From: an uncultured Pelagibacteraceae bacterium
GTDB lineage: Bacteria; Pseudomonadota; Alphaproteobacteria; Pelagibacterales; Pelagibacteraceae
Length of the DNA: 62,100 nt
Assembly (NCBI GenBank): GCA_902580535.1
Contig: CACHKZ010000002.1
Span: 1 to 62,100 of the forward strand
Reading direction: 5' to 3'
This document shows, in pieces, positions 23,669 through 33,094 of the stretch; position 1 is the stretch's first letter, and each line of letters starts with the position of its first letter. The notes beneath the pieces were generated by a model. The model was given only the letters and a program-made list of their open reading frames with translations. It ran no database searches and was not told the origin of the DNA. Position numbers and translations under genes: made by a program.

Positions 23669-23929
23669 ATGGATATTAAACAACTTATTGAAATTATTGA
23701 AAAAAAGATTTTGTCGCATGATTGTATTTTGAATGTAAAGATTGAAGATAAAACCTTCCTTCATAAAAACCATAAATCAAATGAAAAAGGGAAATTTCAC
23801 ATTTCATTGTCAATTGAATCCCCTGAACTGAAAAGAAAAAAAAAATTATATTCGACAAGATTTATTTATAAAATTCTAGATAATGAACTTAAGGCTTATA
23901 TTCATTCTTTACAAATTAAATTAATTTAA
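23669..23929 (+). CDS. bolA: BolA/IbaG family protein
   Basis: A small (86-residue) BolA-type protein. BolA proteins partner with monothiol glutaredoxins in Fe-S cluster handling. The conserved core is visible: IEDKTFLHKNHKSNEKGKFHISLSIESPE, with the H-x-H region and the final KAYIHSLQIKL helix that resembles the family's (H)ALsi. The frame is open further upstream, but ATG 23669 gives the usual BolA start and length. The 3' end overlaps the convergent aroB gene by 9 nt. It is divergent from the J-domain gene. Confidence 0.85.
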   Translation: MDIKQLIEIIEKKILSHDCILNVKIEDKTFLHKNHKSNEKGKFHISLSIESPELKRKKKLYSTRFIYKILDNELKAYIHSLQIKLI

Positions 23930-25024
23930 ACTATTAGATATATATTTTTCTAATGTTGATGATCTAATCTGAAAGTCTATATTTATTTTTCCAAAATCAT
24001 TTATTAATATTAAATTAATATTACTAGAATTATTTTTTTTATCATTTTTCATATAATTTAATATTTTTTTAACATCCTTTTTTTTAAAGAACTTTCTGAT
24101 TTTAGGGATTAAGCCAATCTTATTAATATGTTTTAAAATCATTTCTAGTTTATATTTCGGTAAAAATTTATTTTGATAGCTAAATTCTGCTGCACTTTTT
24201 ATGCCTAAAATAACTGCTTCTCCGTGATTCAATTTTTTTGAAAAACCTAATGTTGATTCATAAGCATGGGCAAAAGTATGACCTAAATTTAACACTTTTC
24301 TAAAATTTTTTTCCTTTTCATCTTTTTCAACTACAATTTTTTTTAAATTGCAACTTTTGAGAATTGATTTTTCAATGAAGGGTGATTTTAAATTTAAAAT
24401 TTTTTTTAAATTTTTATCAAGATATAAGAAACTGTCATAATTTTCTATAATACTACTTTTTAATATTTCAGCATATCCACAAATTATTTCTCTTTTAGGT
24501 AATGAGCCTAATATATTTATATCCGATATCACTAAATCTGGTTGGTAAAAACTCCCAATTAAATTTTTTCCATATTTATTGTTTACGCCTGTTTTCCCTC
24601 CTATAGATGAGTCTACTTGTGATAATAATGTTGATGGAATATTTATAAATTTAATTCCTCTTTTAAAAGTACTTGAGGCAAAACCAGCTATATCTCCAAC
24701 AATACCTCCACCAAAAGAAATTACGCAATCTTCTCTATTAAATCTATTTTTAAATAATATTTCGTGAATTTTATCTATTGTTTTATAATTTTTAATTTTT
24801 TCAGAAGGTGCAATCTCTGTTTTAAAAAGTTTTTTTGAATTTAATCTTCTATATAAAAGCTCTTTAGATTTTCTAGGAATATTTTTGTCTACAACAATTA
24901 AACATTTTTCAAATAATAAATTATTATCTTTTAAAATTTTGTTAATTATACTAACTAAGTTTCTACCGACTATAATTTGATAATTTTTGGACCTAGTTTT
25001 AATCTTAATTTTTCTTATTTTCAT
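23921..25024 (-). CDS. aroB: 3-dehydroquinate synthase
   Basis: AroB converts DAHP to 3-dehydroquinate, the second shikimate step, using NAD and a divalent metal. The 367 residues include the NAD-binding GGGIVGDIAGFASSTFKRG, the substrate region PSTLLSQVDSSIGGKTGVN, and the metal ligands in LNLGHTFAHA and NHGEAVILG. Length is normal. It overlaps aroK by 20 nt, a classical aroK-aroB operon. Other shikimate genes in the window are aroA (57623-58948). Confidence 0.96.
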   Translation of the reverse strand: MKIRKIKIKTRSKNYQIIVGRNLVSIINKILKDNNLLFEKCLIVVDKNIPRKSKELLYRRLNSKKLFKTEIAPSEKIKNYKTIDKIHEILFKNRFNREDCVISFGGGIVGDIAGFASSTFKRGIKFINIPSTLLSQVDSSIGGKTGVNNKYGKNLIGSFYQPDLVISDINILGSLPKREIICGYAEILKSSIIENYDSFLYLDKNLKKILNLKSPFIEKSILKSCNLKKIVVEKDEKEKNFRKVLNLGHTFAHAYESTLGFSKKLNHGEAVILGIKSAAEFSYQNKFLPKYKLEMILKHINKIGLIPKIRKFFKKKDVKKILNYMKNDKKNNSSNINLILINDFGKINIDFQIRSSTLEKYISNSLN

Positions 25025-25523
25025 AAATATCTATTATCTTATTAATAATTTGAGCTTTGTCTAATTTATCGCAATTAATTTTGTAGTCTGATAATTCATA
25101 AATTTTTGATCTTTCTCTTATTAAGTTATTAATTTGATTTTCGCTAAGTCCCATTACCAACGGTCTTTTTTTACTTCTAAATATTCTTTTTATTATTGTT
25201 TCATTTTTCCAATTAAGCCAAAAAGATAAACATCTTTTTTTACAGAATTTTCTAATTGATGGATTAATAAATCCTCCACCTCCTAATGAAATTACAGAAC
25301 TGTCAGAATTTAAGTATTTTAAAGATAATTTTTCTTCAATATTTCTAAAATATTCTTCTCCATACTTTTTAAAAATATCTGATATGTTAATGGTCTCAAC
25401 TTCTTCAATCTTTCTGTCAATATCTACAAAATTTATATTTAATTTTTTTGATAAAATTTTCCCAATCGAGGATTTTCCAGAACCCATCATACCAATTAAA
25501 ACAATATTTTTTTTTGATTTCAT
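25005..25523 (-). CDS. aroK: Shikimate kinase
   Basis: AroK phosphorylates shikimate at the 3-hydroxyl. The 172-residue P-loop kinase has Walker A GMMGSGKSSIGK, the shikimate-binding FVDIDRKIE and FRNIEEK motifs, and the GGGGF loop (SLGGGGFINPS). The lid region has FRSKKRPLV. It is the first gene of the aroK-aroB operon. A 97-bp spacer separates it from the divergent small membrane protein gene. Confidence 0.95.
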   Translation of the reverse strand: MKSKKNIVLIGMMGSGKSSIGKILSKKLNINFVDIDRKIEEVETINISDIFKKYGEEYFRNIEEKLSLKYLNSDSSVISLGGGGFINPSIRKFCKKRCLSFWLNWKNETIIKRIFRSKKRPLVMGLSENQINNLIRERSKIYELSDYKINCDKLDKAQIINKIIDIYENKKN

Positions 25524-25620
25524 GAGTTTCTATATTGAAAAAACACAAATATGTCTTATTTTGAAATTATTAAATTATATGCAATTTACTAAAAATACAA
25601 CAAAAGGCAAAGTTATTAGT

Positions 25621-25761
25621 ATGAAATTCATTTCAAAAATTTTAATCGTCATTTTTTTAATTATTTTTGGCTTTATTTTAATAAATCAGATTAATTTGCC
25701 TGCACCAGTTAAACAAATTGAAAAAATCATACCAAATGAAAATTTCAAAACAATTAAGTAA
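25621..25761 (+). CDS. Small single-span membrane protein, unknown function
   Basis: This 46-residue peptide starts MKFISKILIVIFLIIFGF. One hydrophobic segment fills residues 5-23, and a short tail, QINLPAPVKQIEKIIPNENF, would face the periplasm. ATG 25579 in the same frame would give a 60-residue form. The last 26 nt overlap the start of the next gene in another frame, suggesting translational coupling. I do not recognise a named family. The proline-rich APxxxxEKIIPN tail looks constrained rather than random. Confidence 0.55.
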   Translation: MKFISKILIVIFLIIFGFILINQINLPAPVKQIEKIIPNENFKTIK

Positions 25762-27472
25762 TATTTTAATTTTTATATTTTTTATTTTGTTAATTCAACC
25801 TGCTAAGGCACAGGAAATAAAAGAGATTTGGTCTGAAATAGAAAAAAAAGAGAACTCCAATAATGAATTAACTAATAAAGATGATAGCACAAGTCTTGTA
25901 AATCAAATTGAAAGAGTCAAAGTCAAACTTTCTGATGAAAATATTCTAGTAGAACAAAATTTAGATAGCTCTAATATTTTGTTGTCTGGATTATTTGACC
26001 CCGATGACAATGATTTGAAACTTGATATGTGGTCAAAAACAGATGGAATAGAAATTAAAAAGCAACTTGAAAGAATACAGTCAAAAAATTTATCTAGTTT
26101 CTCTGAAAGATTAATGGATGTAGCATTATTAACAAACTCTTATATTCCAAATCTAAATTTCTCGTTGGATGAATTTGAAAGTTACACACTTGATCATCTA
26201 ATTAAAAAAAAAGATTATAATTTAGTTGAAAAGTTCATACAAAAAAATTCAACAATAAAAGATAAAGAAAGACTTATAAAACATGTAGCTGATTATTATT
26301 TGTCATTGAACAAAATAGAAAATTCATGTGCGGCTATTGACAGTTTAAGCATGATAAAAGATGAATACTTAACGTATTACAAAATATATTGTTTAATAAT
26401 TCAGGATAAAAAAAATGAGGCTCAGTTGTTGTTTGATCTAAACTCTGAGATCGATGCTTTAGACAATTTTTTTGTTCAAAAGTTTGAAGTTTTAATGGGA
26501 TATGAAGATAGTAATTATATACTATCTGATGATAATGTTCTTTATTTCCACTTATCTCACAAAACAGATAAAAAGTTAATATATTATCCATCAGTAGACT
26601 CTCAGGAATTTATTTGGAAATATTTATCTAATTCGAATTTACTCAAAAATTTAAATGATTTTAATCTCAGTGACATTGATCAGGTAAAGTTTTTAGAAAA
26701 AGCAACTAGTGAAGGTATCTTTGAAGAAAGAGACTTATTAAATTTGTACAAAAAATTTCAATTTGAGATTGATGACTTAATTAATTATGAGAAAGCATAT
26801 AAAAATTTACCTGATTATGAAGGAAGAGCTCTACTATATCAGAGGTTTCTACTCACAGATAATATTGAAAAAAAACTTTTATTATTATCTAAATTGAATA
26901 GTTCTTTTGAAAAATCAAATTTCAGAAAATCATTTGATGACGAGTTGTCTAAATTATTAAAAAAAATAGATAAAGAAGAAATCCCCTCAAAATATTTCTC
27001 TTTTTACCAAAATAACTTAATAACTGATGCAAACAAAAAAAATAAAATTAAGTTTAATGATGAAGTGTTTCATCAATCAAAAGTGTTAAATTATTTTTTG
27101 AATAAACAAAGCTTACCCAAAACCCAAAAACTGACTGACAATTTATTGTCAAAGATGAAAAAAGATAAAAACTATTCTTTTGATTTTAAAGATATAGTTT
27201 TGTTACAATCACTTAGGTCGGATGGAATTCAAATAGGTGAAATCGATGAACTTTCTCAATATAAATCCGAATTAAATCCTGAATTAGATAAAATGATAGA
27301 AAATAATGAATCAGGGATGATATTATTAAAACTAGTCGAAATCATTGGTGAAAAAGAATTAGATGAATTAAATACTAGATCATTGAATTTTATAGTGGAA
27401 ATTATGAATAGAACAAAATTAATTAGTTTGAGAAATGAACTATTAATGGAAATTCTTCCACTTAAGGTTTAA
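25736..27472 (+). CDS. Large exported protein of unknown function
   Basis: A 578-residue protein that starts MKISKQLSNILIFIFFILL and has a Sec signal peptide ending at about PAKAQE, so it is likely periplasmic. The mature part is mostly predicted helix with many charged residues and recurring short helical pairs (for example LIKKKDYNLVEKFIQKN, ENSCAAIDSLSMIKDEYLTYYK), which suggests a TPR-like solenoid. I cannot assign a family. The upstream ATG at 25718 would add six residues ahead of the signal peptide, so 25736 is preferred. It overlaps the small membrane peptide by 26 nt and precedes def by 15 nt. Confidence 0.7.
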   Translation: MKISKQLSNILIFIFFILLIQPAKAQEIKEIWSEIEKKENSNNELTNKDDSTSLVNQIERVKVKLSDENILVEQNLDSSNILLSGLFDPDDNDLKLDMWSKTDGIEIKKQLERIQSKNLSSFSERLMDVALLTNSYIPNLNFSLDEFESYTLDHLIKKKDYNLVEKFIQKNSTIKDKERLIKHVADYYLSLNKIENSCAAIDSLSMIKDEYLTYYKIYCLIIQDKKNEAQLLFDLNSEIDALDNFFVQKFEVLMGYEDSNYILSDDNVLYFHLSHKTDKKLIYYPSVDSQEFIWKYLSNSNLLKNLNDFNLSDIDQVKFLEKATSEGIFEERDLLNLYKKFQFEIDDLINYEKAYKNLPDYEGRALLYQRFLLTDNIEKKLLLLSKLNSSFEKSNFRKSFDDELSKLLKKIDKEEIPSKYFSFYQNNLITDANKKNKIKFNDEVFHQSKVLNYFLNKQSLPKTQKLTDNLLSKMKKDKNYSFDFKDIVLLQSLRSDGIQIGEIDELSQYKSELNPELDKMIENNESGMILLKLVEIIGEKELDELNTRSLNFIVEIMNRTKLISLRNELLMEILPLKV

Positions 27473-27487
27473 AATACCTCATTCATC

Positions 27488-28009
27488 ATGACAATAAAGA
27501 ATATTATAACGGAACCAAATCAAATTTTAAGACAAGTTTCAAAACCAGTTCTAAATGTTGGTAATGAAGAAAGAAAGCTGATGGATGACATGTTAGAAAC
27601 AATGTATGCAGCTAATGGTATTGGTTTAGCAGCAATTCAAATAGGAATTCCAAAAAGAATTATAGTTATGGATATTTCAAAAGATGGGAATAAAAATCCA
27701 ATGTTCTTTGTAAATCCAGTAATAAAAAGTAAAGATAAAGAAAAAACAACATATGAAGAAGGGTGTTTATCTGTCCCTAATCATTTTGCCGAAGTTGATA
27801 GACCTAAATATTGTGAAGTAGAATACTTAGATTATAGTGGGGAAAGTAAAACTTTAAAAGCCGATGGACTTCTTGCAACTTGTATACAACATGAAATGGA
27901 TCATCTTGAAGGAATACTTTTCATAGATTATTTATCAAAATTAAAAAAAACAATGATTGTCAAAAAATTATCAAAAAAGAAAAATAATCCTGATCGTATT
28001 ATTGTTTAA
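27488..28009 (+). CDS. def: Peptide deformylase
   Basis: Def removes the formyl group from nascent proteins. The 173 residues carry the three family motifs: GIGLAAIQIG (GxGLAAxQ), EEGCLSVP with the metal-binding Cys, and QHEMDHLEG with the HExxH zinc/iron site. It forms the common def-fmt operon, overlapping fmt by 1 nt (TAATG). Confidence 0.97.
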   Translation: MTIKNIITEPNQILRQVSKPVLNVGNEERKLMDDMLETMYAANGIGLAAIQIGIPKRIIVMDISKDGNKNPMFFVNPVIKSKDKEKTTYEEGCLSVPNHFAEVDRPKYCEVEYLDYSGESKTLKADGLLATCIQHEMDHLEGILFIDYLSKLKKTMIVKKLSKKKNNPDRIIV

Positions 28010-28929
28010 TGAGCAAAAAAATTGCTTTTATGGGTACACCGAGTATTTCGGGTCAAATATTAAAATCACTCTATCAAAATGGTTTTAACATTGAAATTGT
28101 ATATACTCGGCCACCTGTTGCATCAAATAGAGGACATAAATTAAATAAATCATCAGTTCATATCATGGCTGAAATATTAAATATTCCTGTAAGAACTCCA
28201 ATAAAATTAGATAATCCTGAAGAAAAAAAATTTCTCAAAAGTAAAAATATTGATTTAGGTATTGTCGTTGCGTATGGCCAAATTCTTAAAAAAGACATTT
28301 TAGTACTTCCAAAATACGGATGGATTAACATTCATTATTCACTTCTTCCAAAATTGCGTGGAGCAGCTCCCATCCAAAGGGCCATTATGAACAATGAAAA
28401 TTTGACAGGTGTTTCAATAATGAAGTTGGATGAGGGTCTGGACTCAGGTCCAGTTTGCAATCAATATCCAATAAAAATATTAGATAATGAAAACAGTGAG
28501 GATTTGTCTAAAAGAATGAGTAATTTAGCTTCTGAAAAAATTTTAGATAATATTGATGATATTTTAGAAAATAGGGCTTTATTCAAAAATCAAGATCATA
28601 GTCAATCTTCATATGCAAAAAAAATCAAAAAAGAAGAAGGAAAAATAATTTGGCAAGAAAATAATAAAAAAATTATAGGAAAAATAAATGGTTTGTATCC
28701 CAATCCAGGCGGATGGTTTGAGTTTCAAGGAGAAAGATATAAAATCCATAAAGCTGAATTATCAATTAACACTGGAAAAGCAGGCTACGTATTGTCAGAT
28801 AATTTAGAAATTGGTTGTGGTGAAAATTCTATAAAAATTATTGAAATTCAAAGACAAGGAAAAAAAGTCCAAAAAACCGGGGAGTTTTTGCTAGGTAGCC
28901 AAATTAAGAAGGGTACCAATTTGAATTAG
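28009..28929 (+). CDS. fmt: Methionyl-tRNA formyltransferase
   Basis: Fmt formylates initiator Met-tRNA with 10-formyl-THF. The 306-residue protein has the N-terminal catalytic domain with MGTPSISGQIL, the conserved NIHYSLLPKLRGAAPIQRAI motif (catalytic Asn and His, then the SLLP loop) and MKLDEGLDSGPV. The OB-like C-terminal domain begins near residue 205 (GKINGLYPNPGGW). It sits between def and truA. Confidence 0.97.
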   Translation: MSKKIAFMGTPSISGQILKSLYQNGFNIEIVYTRPPVASNRGHKLNKSSVHIMAEILNIPVRTPIKLDNPEEKKFLKSKNIDLGIVVAYGQILKKDILVLPKYGWINIHYSLLPKLRGAAPIQRAIMNNENLTGVSIMKLDEGLDSGPVCNQYPIKILDNENSEDLSKRMSNLASEKILDNIDDILENRALFKNQDHSQSSYAKKIKKEEGKIIWQENNKKIIGKINGLYPNPGGWFEFQGERYKIHKAELSINTGKAGYVLSDNLEIGCGENSIKIIEIQRQGKKVQKTGEFLLGSQIKKGTNLN

Positions 28930-28931
28930 AT

Positions 28932-29672
28932 ATGTTTCGTTATCAAATTTTAATTGAGTATGTCGGTAGCTCTTTTATAGGATGGCAAGTTCAAAAAAAA
29001 GGCAAAACTATTCAAGGATTAATTCAAAAAAAGATTTCAAAACTTCTAAATGAAAAAATAATTGTTACTGGTTCTGGAAGAACAGATGCTGGCGTTCATG
29101 CTATTGAACAATCTGCACATTTTGACTGTATGAATAAAATTAAAAATCTGAAAAAGTTTTTAAATTCTATTAATTATTTTCTAAATAAAAAAGAAATAGC
29201 TATTTTAAAAATTAAAAAACAAAGTTTAAATTTTCACGCACGCTTTTCAGCAAAAGAAAGAGTGTATAAGTATATTATTTATAATCAATCAACCAAGCCT
29301 ATCATTCAAAATAAGCGAGGTTGGTTCGTTATAAAAAAACTTGACTTTGAAAGTATGAAAATGGGAGCAAAAAAATTAATTGGAACTCATGATTTTTCGT
29401 CATTTAGAGCTTCGGGATGTAATGCAAAAAGTCCTATTAAATTAATGAAATTAGTAAAAATAAAAAAATTAAAAACTAAAATTGAATTTGAATTTAGATC
29501 ACAATCATTTTTAAAACAGCAAGTAAGGTCGATGGTAGGTTGTTTAAAATTTATCGGAGAAAAAAAATGGTCTATTAAAAAATTTGTGAACGTAATAAAG
29601 TCAAAGAATAGAAAATTATGTGCTCCTCCTGCACCTGCTGAGGGATTGTATTTAGTAAAAGTTAATTACTAA
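28932..29672 (+). CDS. truA: tRNA pseudouridine synthase A
   Basis: TruA makes pseudouridine at tRNA positions 38-40. The 246 residues start with YQILIEYVGSSFIGWQVQ and contain the catalytic GSGRTDAGVHA motif, the FHARFSAKERVYKYII segment and the C-terminal QVRSMVG. It follows fmt by 2 nt. Its stop codon overlaps the stop of the convergent SET-domain gene (CTAA). Confidence 0.96.
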   Translation: MFRYQILIEYVGSSFIGWQVQKKGKTIQGLIQKKISKLLNEKIIVTGSGRTDAGVHAIEQSAHFDCMNKIKNLKKFLNSINYFLNKKEIAILKIKKQSLNFHARFSAKERVYKYIIYNQSTKPIIQNKRGWFVIKKLDFESMKMGAKKLIGTHDFSSFRASGCNAKSPIKLMKLVKIKKLKTKIEFEFRSQSFLKQQVRSMVGCLKFIGEKKWSIKKFVNVIKSKNRKLCAPPAPAEGLYLVKVNY

Positions 29673-30142
29673 TTTTTTATATTACTCATTGCGAATTTTT
29701 TGTTAATTCTCCACCTAGACTCTGCTCTTACAATAAAGCCACAACAATTTTTTGATTTACATTTACAAGGAAACTGCTTGTAATCTTTATCATAGCCAAA
29801 ACCATAGTCACAAGTTAGTTCCTCACCTTTTTTTATATCTTTAATTGCTTTAACCCATATTTTAAGTCCTTTTCCATCATAATCACAATTATTTTCACAA
29901 GAATGATTTATTAGTCCAGCTGTATTCCATGGAAAGTCTCCATCAAGATCATATTTTTTATTTACAGTAAATAAATATATTGGTTTACTATTATCGTATT
30001 TATCTGACTCTTCTGTTTGTTTCTTTGTAATTAATTTTCCAATATAATCTATTATCTTCTCACCCTCTTTTATATCGCGTGTAGCGTAAAGTCCTTTACC
30101 TTTTTTATCTATATCTGACTTTTTAATTTTGTATGGTTTCAT
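29669..30142 (-). CDS. SET-domain protein lysine methyltransferase-like
   Basis: A 157-residue protein that is almost entirely a SET domain with a post-SET zinc site. GKGLYATRDIKEGEKI begins the SET fold. INHSCENNCDYD holds the AdoMet-binding NHSC motif (79-82), GEELTCDYGF holds the catalytic Tyr113, and PCKCKSKNCCGFI supplies the post-SET cysteines. SET enzymes methylate protein lysines using AdoMet. In bacteria the targets are usually unknown. The next gene upstream on the same strand is an HDAC-like deacetylase, 31 nt away. Its end overlaps truA by 4 nt. Confidence 0.85.
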   Translation of the reverse strand: MKPYKIKKSDIDKKGKGLYATRDIKEGEKIIDYIGKLITKKQTEESDKYDNSKPIYLFTVNKKYDLDGDFPWNTAGLINHSCENNCDYDGKGLKIWVKAIKDIKKGEELTCDYGFGYDKDYKQFPCKCKSKNCCGFIVRAESRWRINKKFAMSNIKN

Positions 30143-30173
30143 ATTTCTTTACTTATTATTTAGAAAAAAATTA

Positions 30174-31103
30174 TCAATTAAATTCTATTAATGCATCAAC
30201 ATGTCTTTTAGTACTGCTTTGTAACGCTCTTAAATCATAGCCTCCTTCAAGAATTGAAACTACTTTACCTTTACAAAAAGATTTAGAGCACTCCAAAGTT
30301 CTTTTGGTAATTTTATAAAAGTCTTCTGAATTTAGCATAAGTTGAGCTAGAGGATCATCAATATGAGCATCAAAACCTGCAGAAAACAATAAAAATTCAG
30401 GTTTGAATTTCTTTAATTTTTTTAAAACATTTTCGTAAGCATTTAAATATTCCTCAGACGTTGTTCCAGCTTTAAGGGGAATATTTAATATATTATTAAA
30501 TTTACCATTTTCTTTTTCTGACCCTGAACCTGGGTAGTATGGGTATTGATGGGTTGAAATATATAAAACTTTTTCGTTATTGTAGAAAATATCTTGTGTT
30601 CCATTACCATGGTGAACATCAAAATCTATTATAGCTATTTTATTGTATTTATATTTTTCAATTAAATAATTAGCGCCAACAGCTACATTATTATAAATAC
30701 AAAATCCCATAGCTTTATCTTTTTCAGCATGATGACCAGGAGGTCTGACAGCGCAAAATGCATTATTAAATTCTTTTTTTTCTACTCCATCTATTGCCGC
30801 AATTATTGAGCCTACTGCATCTTTTGTTGCATCTTTACTTCCAGGAGAAATAATTGTATCTCCGTCTAAAAATACTAAACCTTTTTTAGGAAATGATTTT
30901 TCTACTTGATTAACATAATTCTCAGAATGAGTTTTATTAATAAGGGATAAATTGAATTTTGCTGGTTTTTTCCATATAAGATTTTTGTCATCAATTTTTT
31001 TAAAATTATCAATTACCGCAGTAACCCTATCAATTTTTTCTGGGTGACCATTTCCAGTATCATGATTTTTGTAGGTGTCTGATATTATAAGGCCAGTCTT
31101 CAC
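30174..31103 (-). CDS. Histone deacetylase / acetoin utilisation family deacetylase
   Basis: The 309-residue protein belongs to the zinc-dependent arginase-deacetylase superfamily. RPPGHHAEKDKAMGFC carries the catalytic His pair (124-125). DFDVHHGNGTQ supplies zinc ligands Asp162 and His164, and FSAGFDAHIDDPL supplies the third aspartate. EGGYDLRAL closes the core. Bacterial members deacetylate acyl-lysines, acetylpolyamines or small amides, and the sequence does not decide which. It overlaps dapE by 4 nt, so it could be co-transcribed with the dap genes. The amide-hydrolase chemistry resembles DapE but the folds are unrelated. Confidence 0.88.
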   Translation of the reverse strand: MKTGLIISDTYKNHDTGNGHPEKIDRVTAVIDNFKKIDDKNLIWKKPAKFNLSLINKTHSENYVNQVEKSFPKKGLVFLDGDTIISPGSKDATKDAVGSIIAAIDGVEKKEFNNAFCAVRPPGHHAEKDKAMGFCIYNNVAVGANYLIEKYKYNKIAIIDFDVHHGNGTQDIFYNNEKVLYISTHQYPYYPGSGSEKENGKFNNILNIPLKAGTTSEEYLNAYENVLKKLKKFKPEFLLFSAGFDAHIDDPLAQLMLNSEDFYKITKRTLECSKSFCKGKVVSILEGGYDLRALQSSTKRHVDALIEFN

Positions 31104-32257
31104 TTAAAATAATGTTTTAAAATATTTAAATAAATTAAGCTTAATTTTTTCAAATCAGTCAATGAAACTGCTTCATCAACTTTATGCATTGTTTTTCCAA
31201 CTAAGCCAAATTCTAAACACGGGGCAATTTTTCTTATAAATCTTGCATCTGAGGTGCCCCCAGTTGTTGACAGTTTTGGTTTTATTTTGGTTATTTCTTT
31301 TATAATTTTTTGTATCATAAAAGTTGTATGATTTGGCTTTGTGAGAAAAGCCTCTCCTGAAACAGCATAATCAATTTTATATTTAGATTTAGTTTTATTG
31401 CAGATTTTTTTCAAAATCTTTTCGATCTTATTTTTGATTGAATTTGAAGTATGTTTATTATTAAATCTTATATTAAATGTAGCATAAGCAATGCCAGGAA
31501 TAACATTATCTGCCACATTGTGTATATTAATTTTTGTAATTTCAAGGTTTGTAGGTTGAAAATCTTTTGTACCTTTATCAAATTTTATATCTTTAAGTTC
31601 CTTTAGTATTTTTACAATGGTTGTAGAAGGGTTATTTGCTCTATGAGGATAAGCTACATGCCCTTGTATACCAGTAATTGTTAATCTACCAGTCATGCTA
31701 CCTCTTCGCCCAATTTTTATCATTTCTCCTAATTTATTTGGATTCGTTGGTTCTCCAACTAAGCAAAAATCTATTTTTTCTTTTCTCTTTTTTAAGTAAT
31801 CAACAACTTTTTTAGTCCCATTAATAGCAACTCCTTCCTCGTCTCCAGTAATCAAAAGACTTACAGATCCCTTAAACCCTCTATTTTTTTGAGTAAAAAT
31901 ACTAACAGCAGACACAAATGCAGCAATTGAGCTTTTCATATCATTTGCTCCTCTACCAATTAAATGACCTCTCTTAATTGATGGTTTAAACGGGTTTACC
32001 GTCCAATCATTTAAATTTCCAGCAGGGACAACATCTAGATGTCCTGCATAACAAAAGTTAGGACCATTATTTCCCAATCTTGCATATAGGTTTTTGACTG
32101 GTTCACTTCCTTTTTCTTTAAATTTTAGAATTTTAGTTTTAAACCCAAGTTTTTTTAACTTCCTTTCCAGAAATTTCATAACTCCTGCATCTTTAGGAGT
32201 TACAGTTGGAAATCTAATTAGCTCCTTTGCTAACTGTAATTCATTTATAATTGCCAT
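31100..32257 (-). CDS. dapE: Succinyl-diaminopimelate desuccinylase
   Basis: DapE hydrolyses N-succinyl-LL-diaminopimelate in the lysine and peptidoglycan pathway. The 385-residue M20-family protein has the metal-site motifs GHLDVVPAG, RGANDMKSSIAA and TGDEEG, then GEPTN and the C-terminal GGTSDARFI. The lid domain includes RGSMTGRLTITGIQGHVAYPH. It lies directly after dapD (5-nt gap), as in many alphaproteobacteria. Confidence 0.94.
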   Translation of the reverse strand: MAIINELQLAKELIRFPTVTPKDAGVMKFLERKLKKLGFKTKILKFKEKGSEPVKNLYARLGNNGPNFCYAGHLDVVPAGNLNDWTVNPFKPSIKRGHLIGRGANDMKSSIAAFVSAVSIFTQKNRGFKGSVSLLITGDEEGVAINGTKKVVDYLKKRKEKIDFCLVGEPTNPNKLGEMIKIGRRGSMTGRLTITGIQGHVAYPHRANNPSTTIVKILKELKDIKFDKGTKDFQPTNLEITKINIHNVADNVIPGIAYATFNIRFNNKHTSNSIKNKIEKILKKICNKTKSKYKIDYAVSGEAFLTKPNHTTFMIQKIIKEITKIKPKLSTTGGTSDARFIRKIAPCLEFGLVGKTMHKVDEAVSLTDLKKLSLIYLNILKHYFK

Positions 32258-32262
32258 TTAAA

Positions 32263-33090
32263 TTATTCTCTCAAGAGATCGTTAATAGAAGTTTTTGATC
32301 TGGTTTTCTCATCAACTTGTTTGATAATTACTGCACAATACAGAGAGGGCGCAGATGAATTATTTTTATCTGGAAGTGAACCTGGAACCACAACTGAATA
32401 AGGAGGAATTTTTCCGTAAGTAATTTCGCCAGTTTTTCTATTAACAATTTTTGTAGATTGTCCAATATACATTCCCATACTTAGAACCGATCCTTCTCCT
32501 ACAATTACACCCTCTACAACTTCAGACATTGCACCCAAAAAAACATTATCTTCTATAATTGTCGGAAGTGCTTGTGCAGGTTCTAACACACCACCCACAC
32601 CTGATCCTGCAGAGATATGACAATTTTTTCCTATTTGGCTGCAGCTTCCTGCTCTTGCAAATGTATCAATCATTGTACCTTCATCAATATATGCGCCGAT
32701 ATTAACGTAGCATGGCATTAAAACTGCATTTTTGCCTACAAAACTTCCTTTCCTTACTGGAGAATTAGGCACCATTCTAAAACCAGCTTTTTCATGATCT
32801 TCTTTTGTCCATCCTGCTGTTTTACCTTTAAGTAAATGCGATTTATCATACCAACTGCTGTAAGGACCATTCAAATTTTCCATAGGATACAATCTGAAAC
32901 TCAACATGATTGCCTTTTTTAAATGTTGGTGAGTTACCCACTCACCATTTATTTTCTCAGCCACTCTCGATCTACCATTATCTAAATCATCAATAACTTG
33001 ATTTATTGTATCTTTAAGAGACTGTTCAGATGATGGGTTTACTTGATCTCTACTTTCCCAAGCATCATTTATAATATTTTCTATACTCAT
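32263..33090 (-). CDS. dapD: Tetrahydrodipicolinate N-succinyltransferase
   Basis: DapD adds the succinyl group that DapE later removes. The 275-residue protein has an N-terminal helical domain and a left-handed beta-helix built from hexapeptide repeats (GSFVGKNAVLMPCYVNIGAYID and following, about residues 115-220). The family signature GTMIDTFARAGSCSQIGKNCHI is evident across 138-159. Length is normal (E. coli 274). It precedes dapE and follows the HAD gene by 4 nt. Confidence 0.96.
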   Translation of the reverse strand: MSIENIINDAWESRDQVNPSSEQSLKDTINQVIDDLDNGRSRVAEKINGEWVTHQHLKKAIMLSFRLYPMENLNGPYSSWYDKSHLLKGKTAGWTKEDHEKAGFRMVPNSPVRKGSFVGKNAVLMPCYVNIGAYIDEGTMIDTFARAGSCSQIGKNCHISAGSGVGGVLEPAQALPTIIEDNVFLGAMSEVVEGVIVGEGSVLSMGMYIGQSTKIVNRKTGEITYGKIPPYSVVVPGSLPDKNNSSAPSLYCAVIIKQVDEKTRSKTSINDLLRE

Positions 33091-33094
33091 AATT

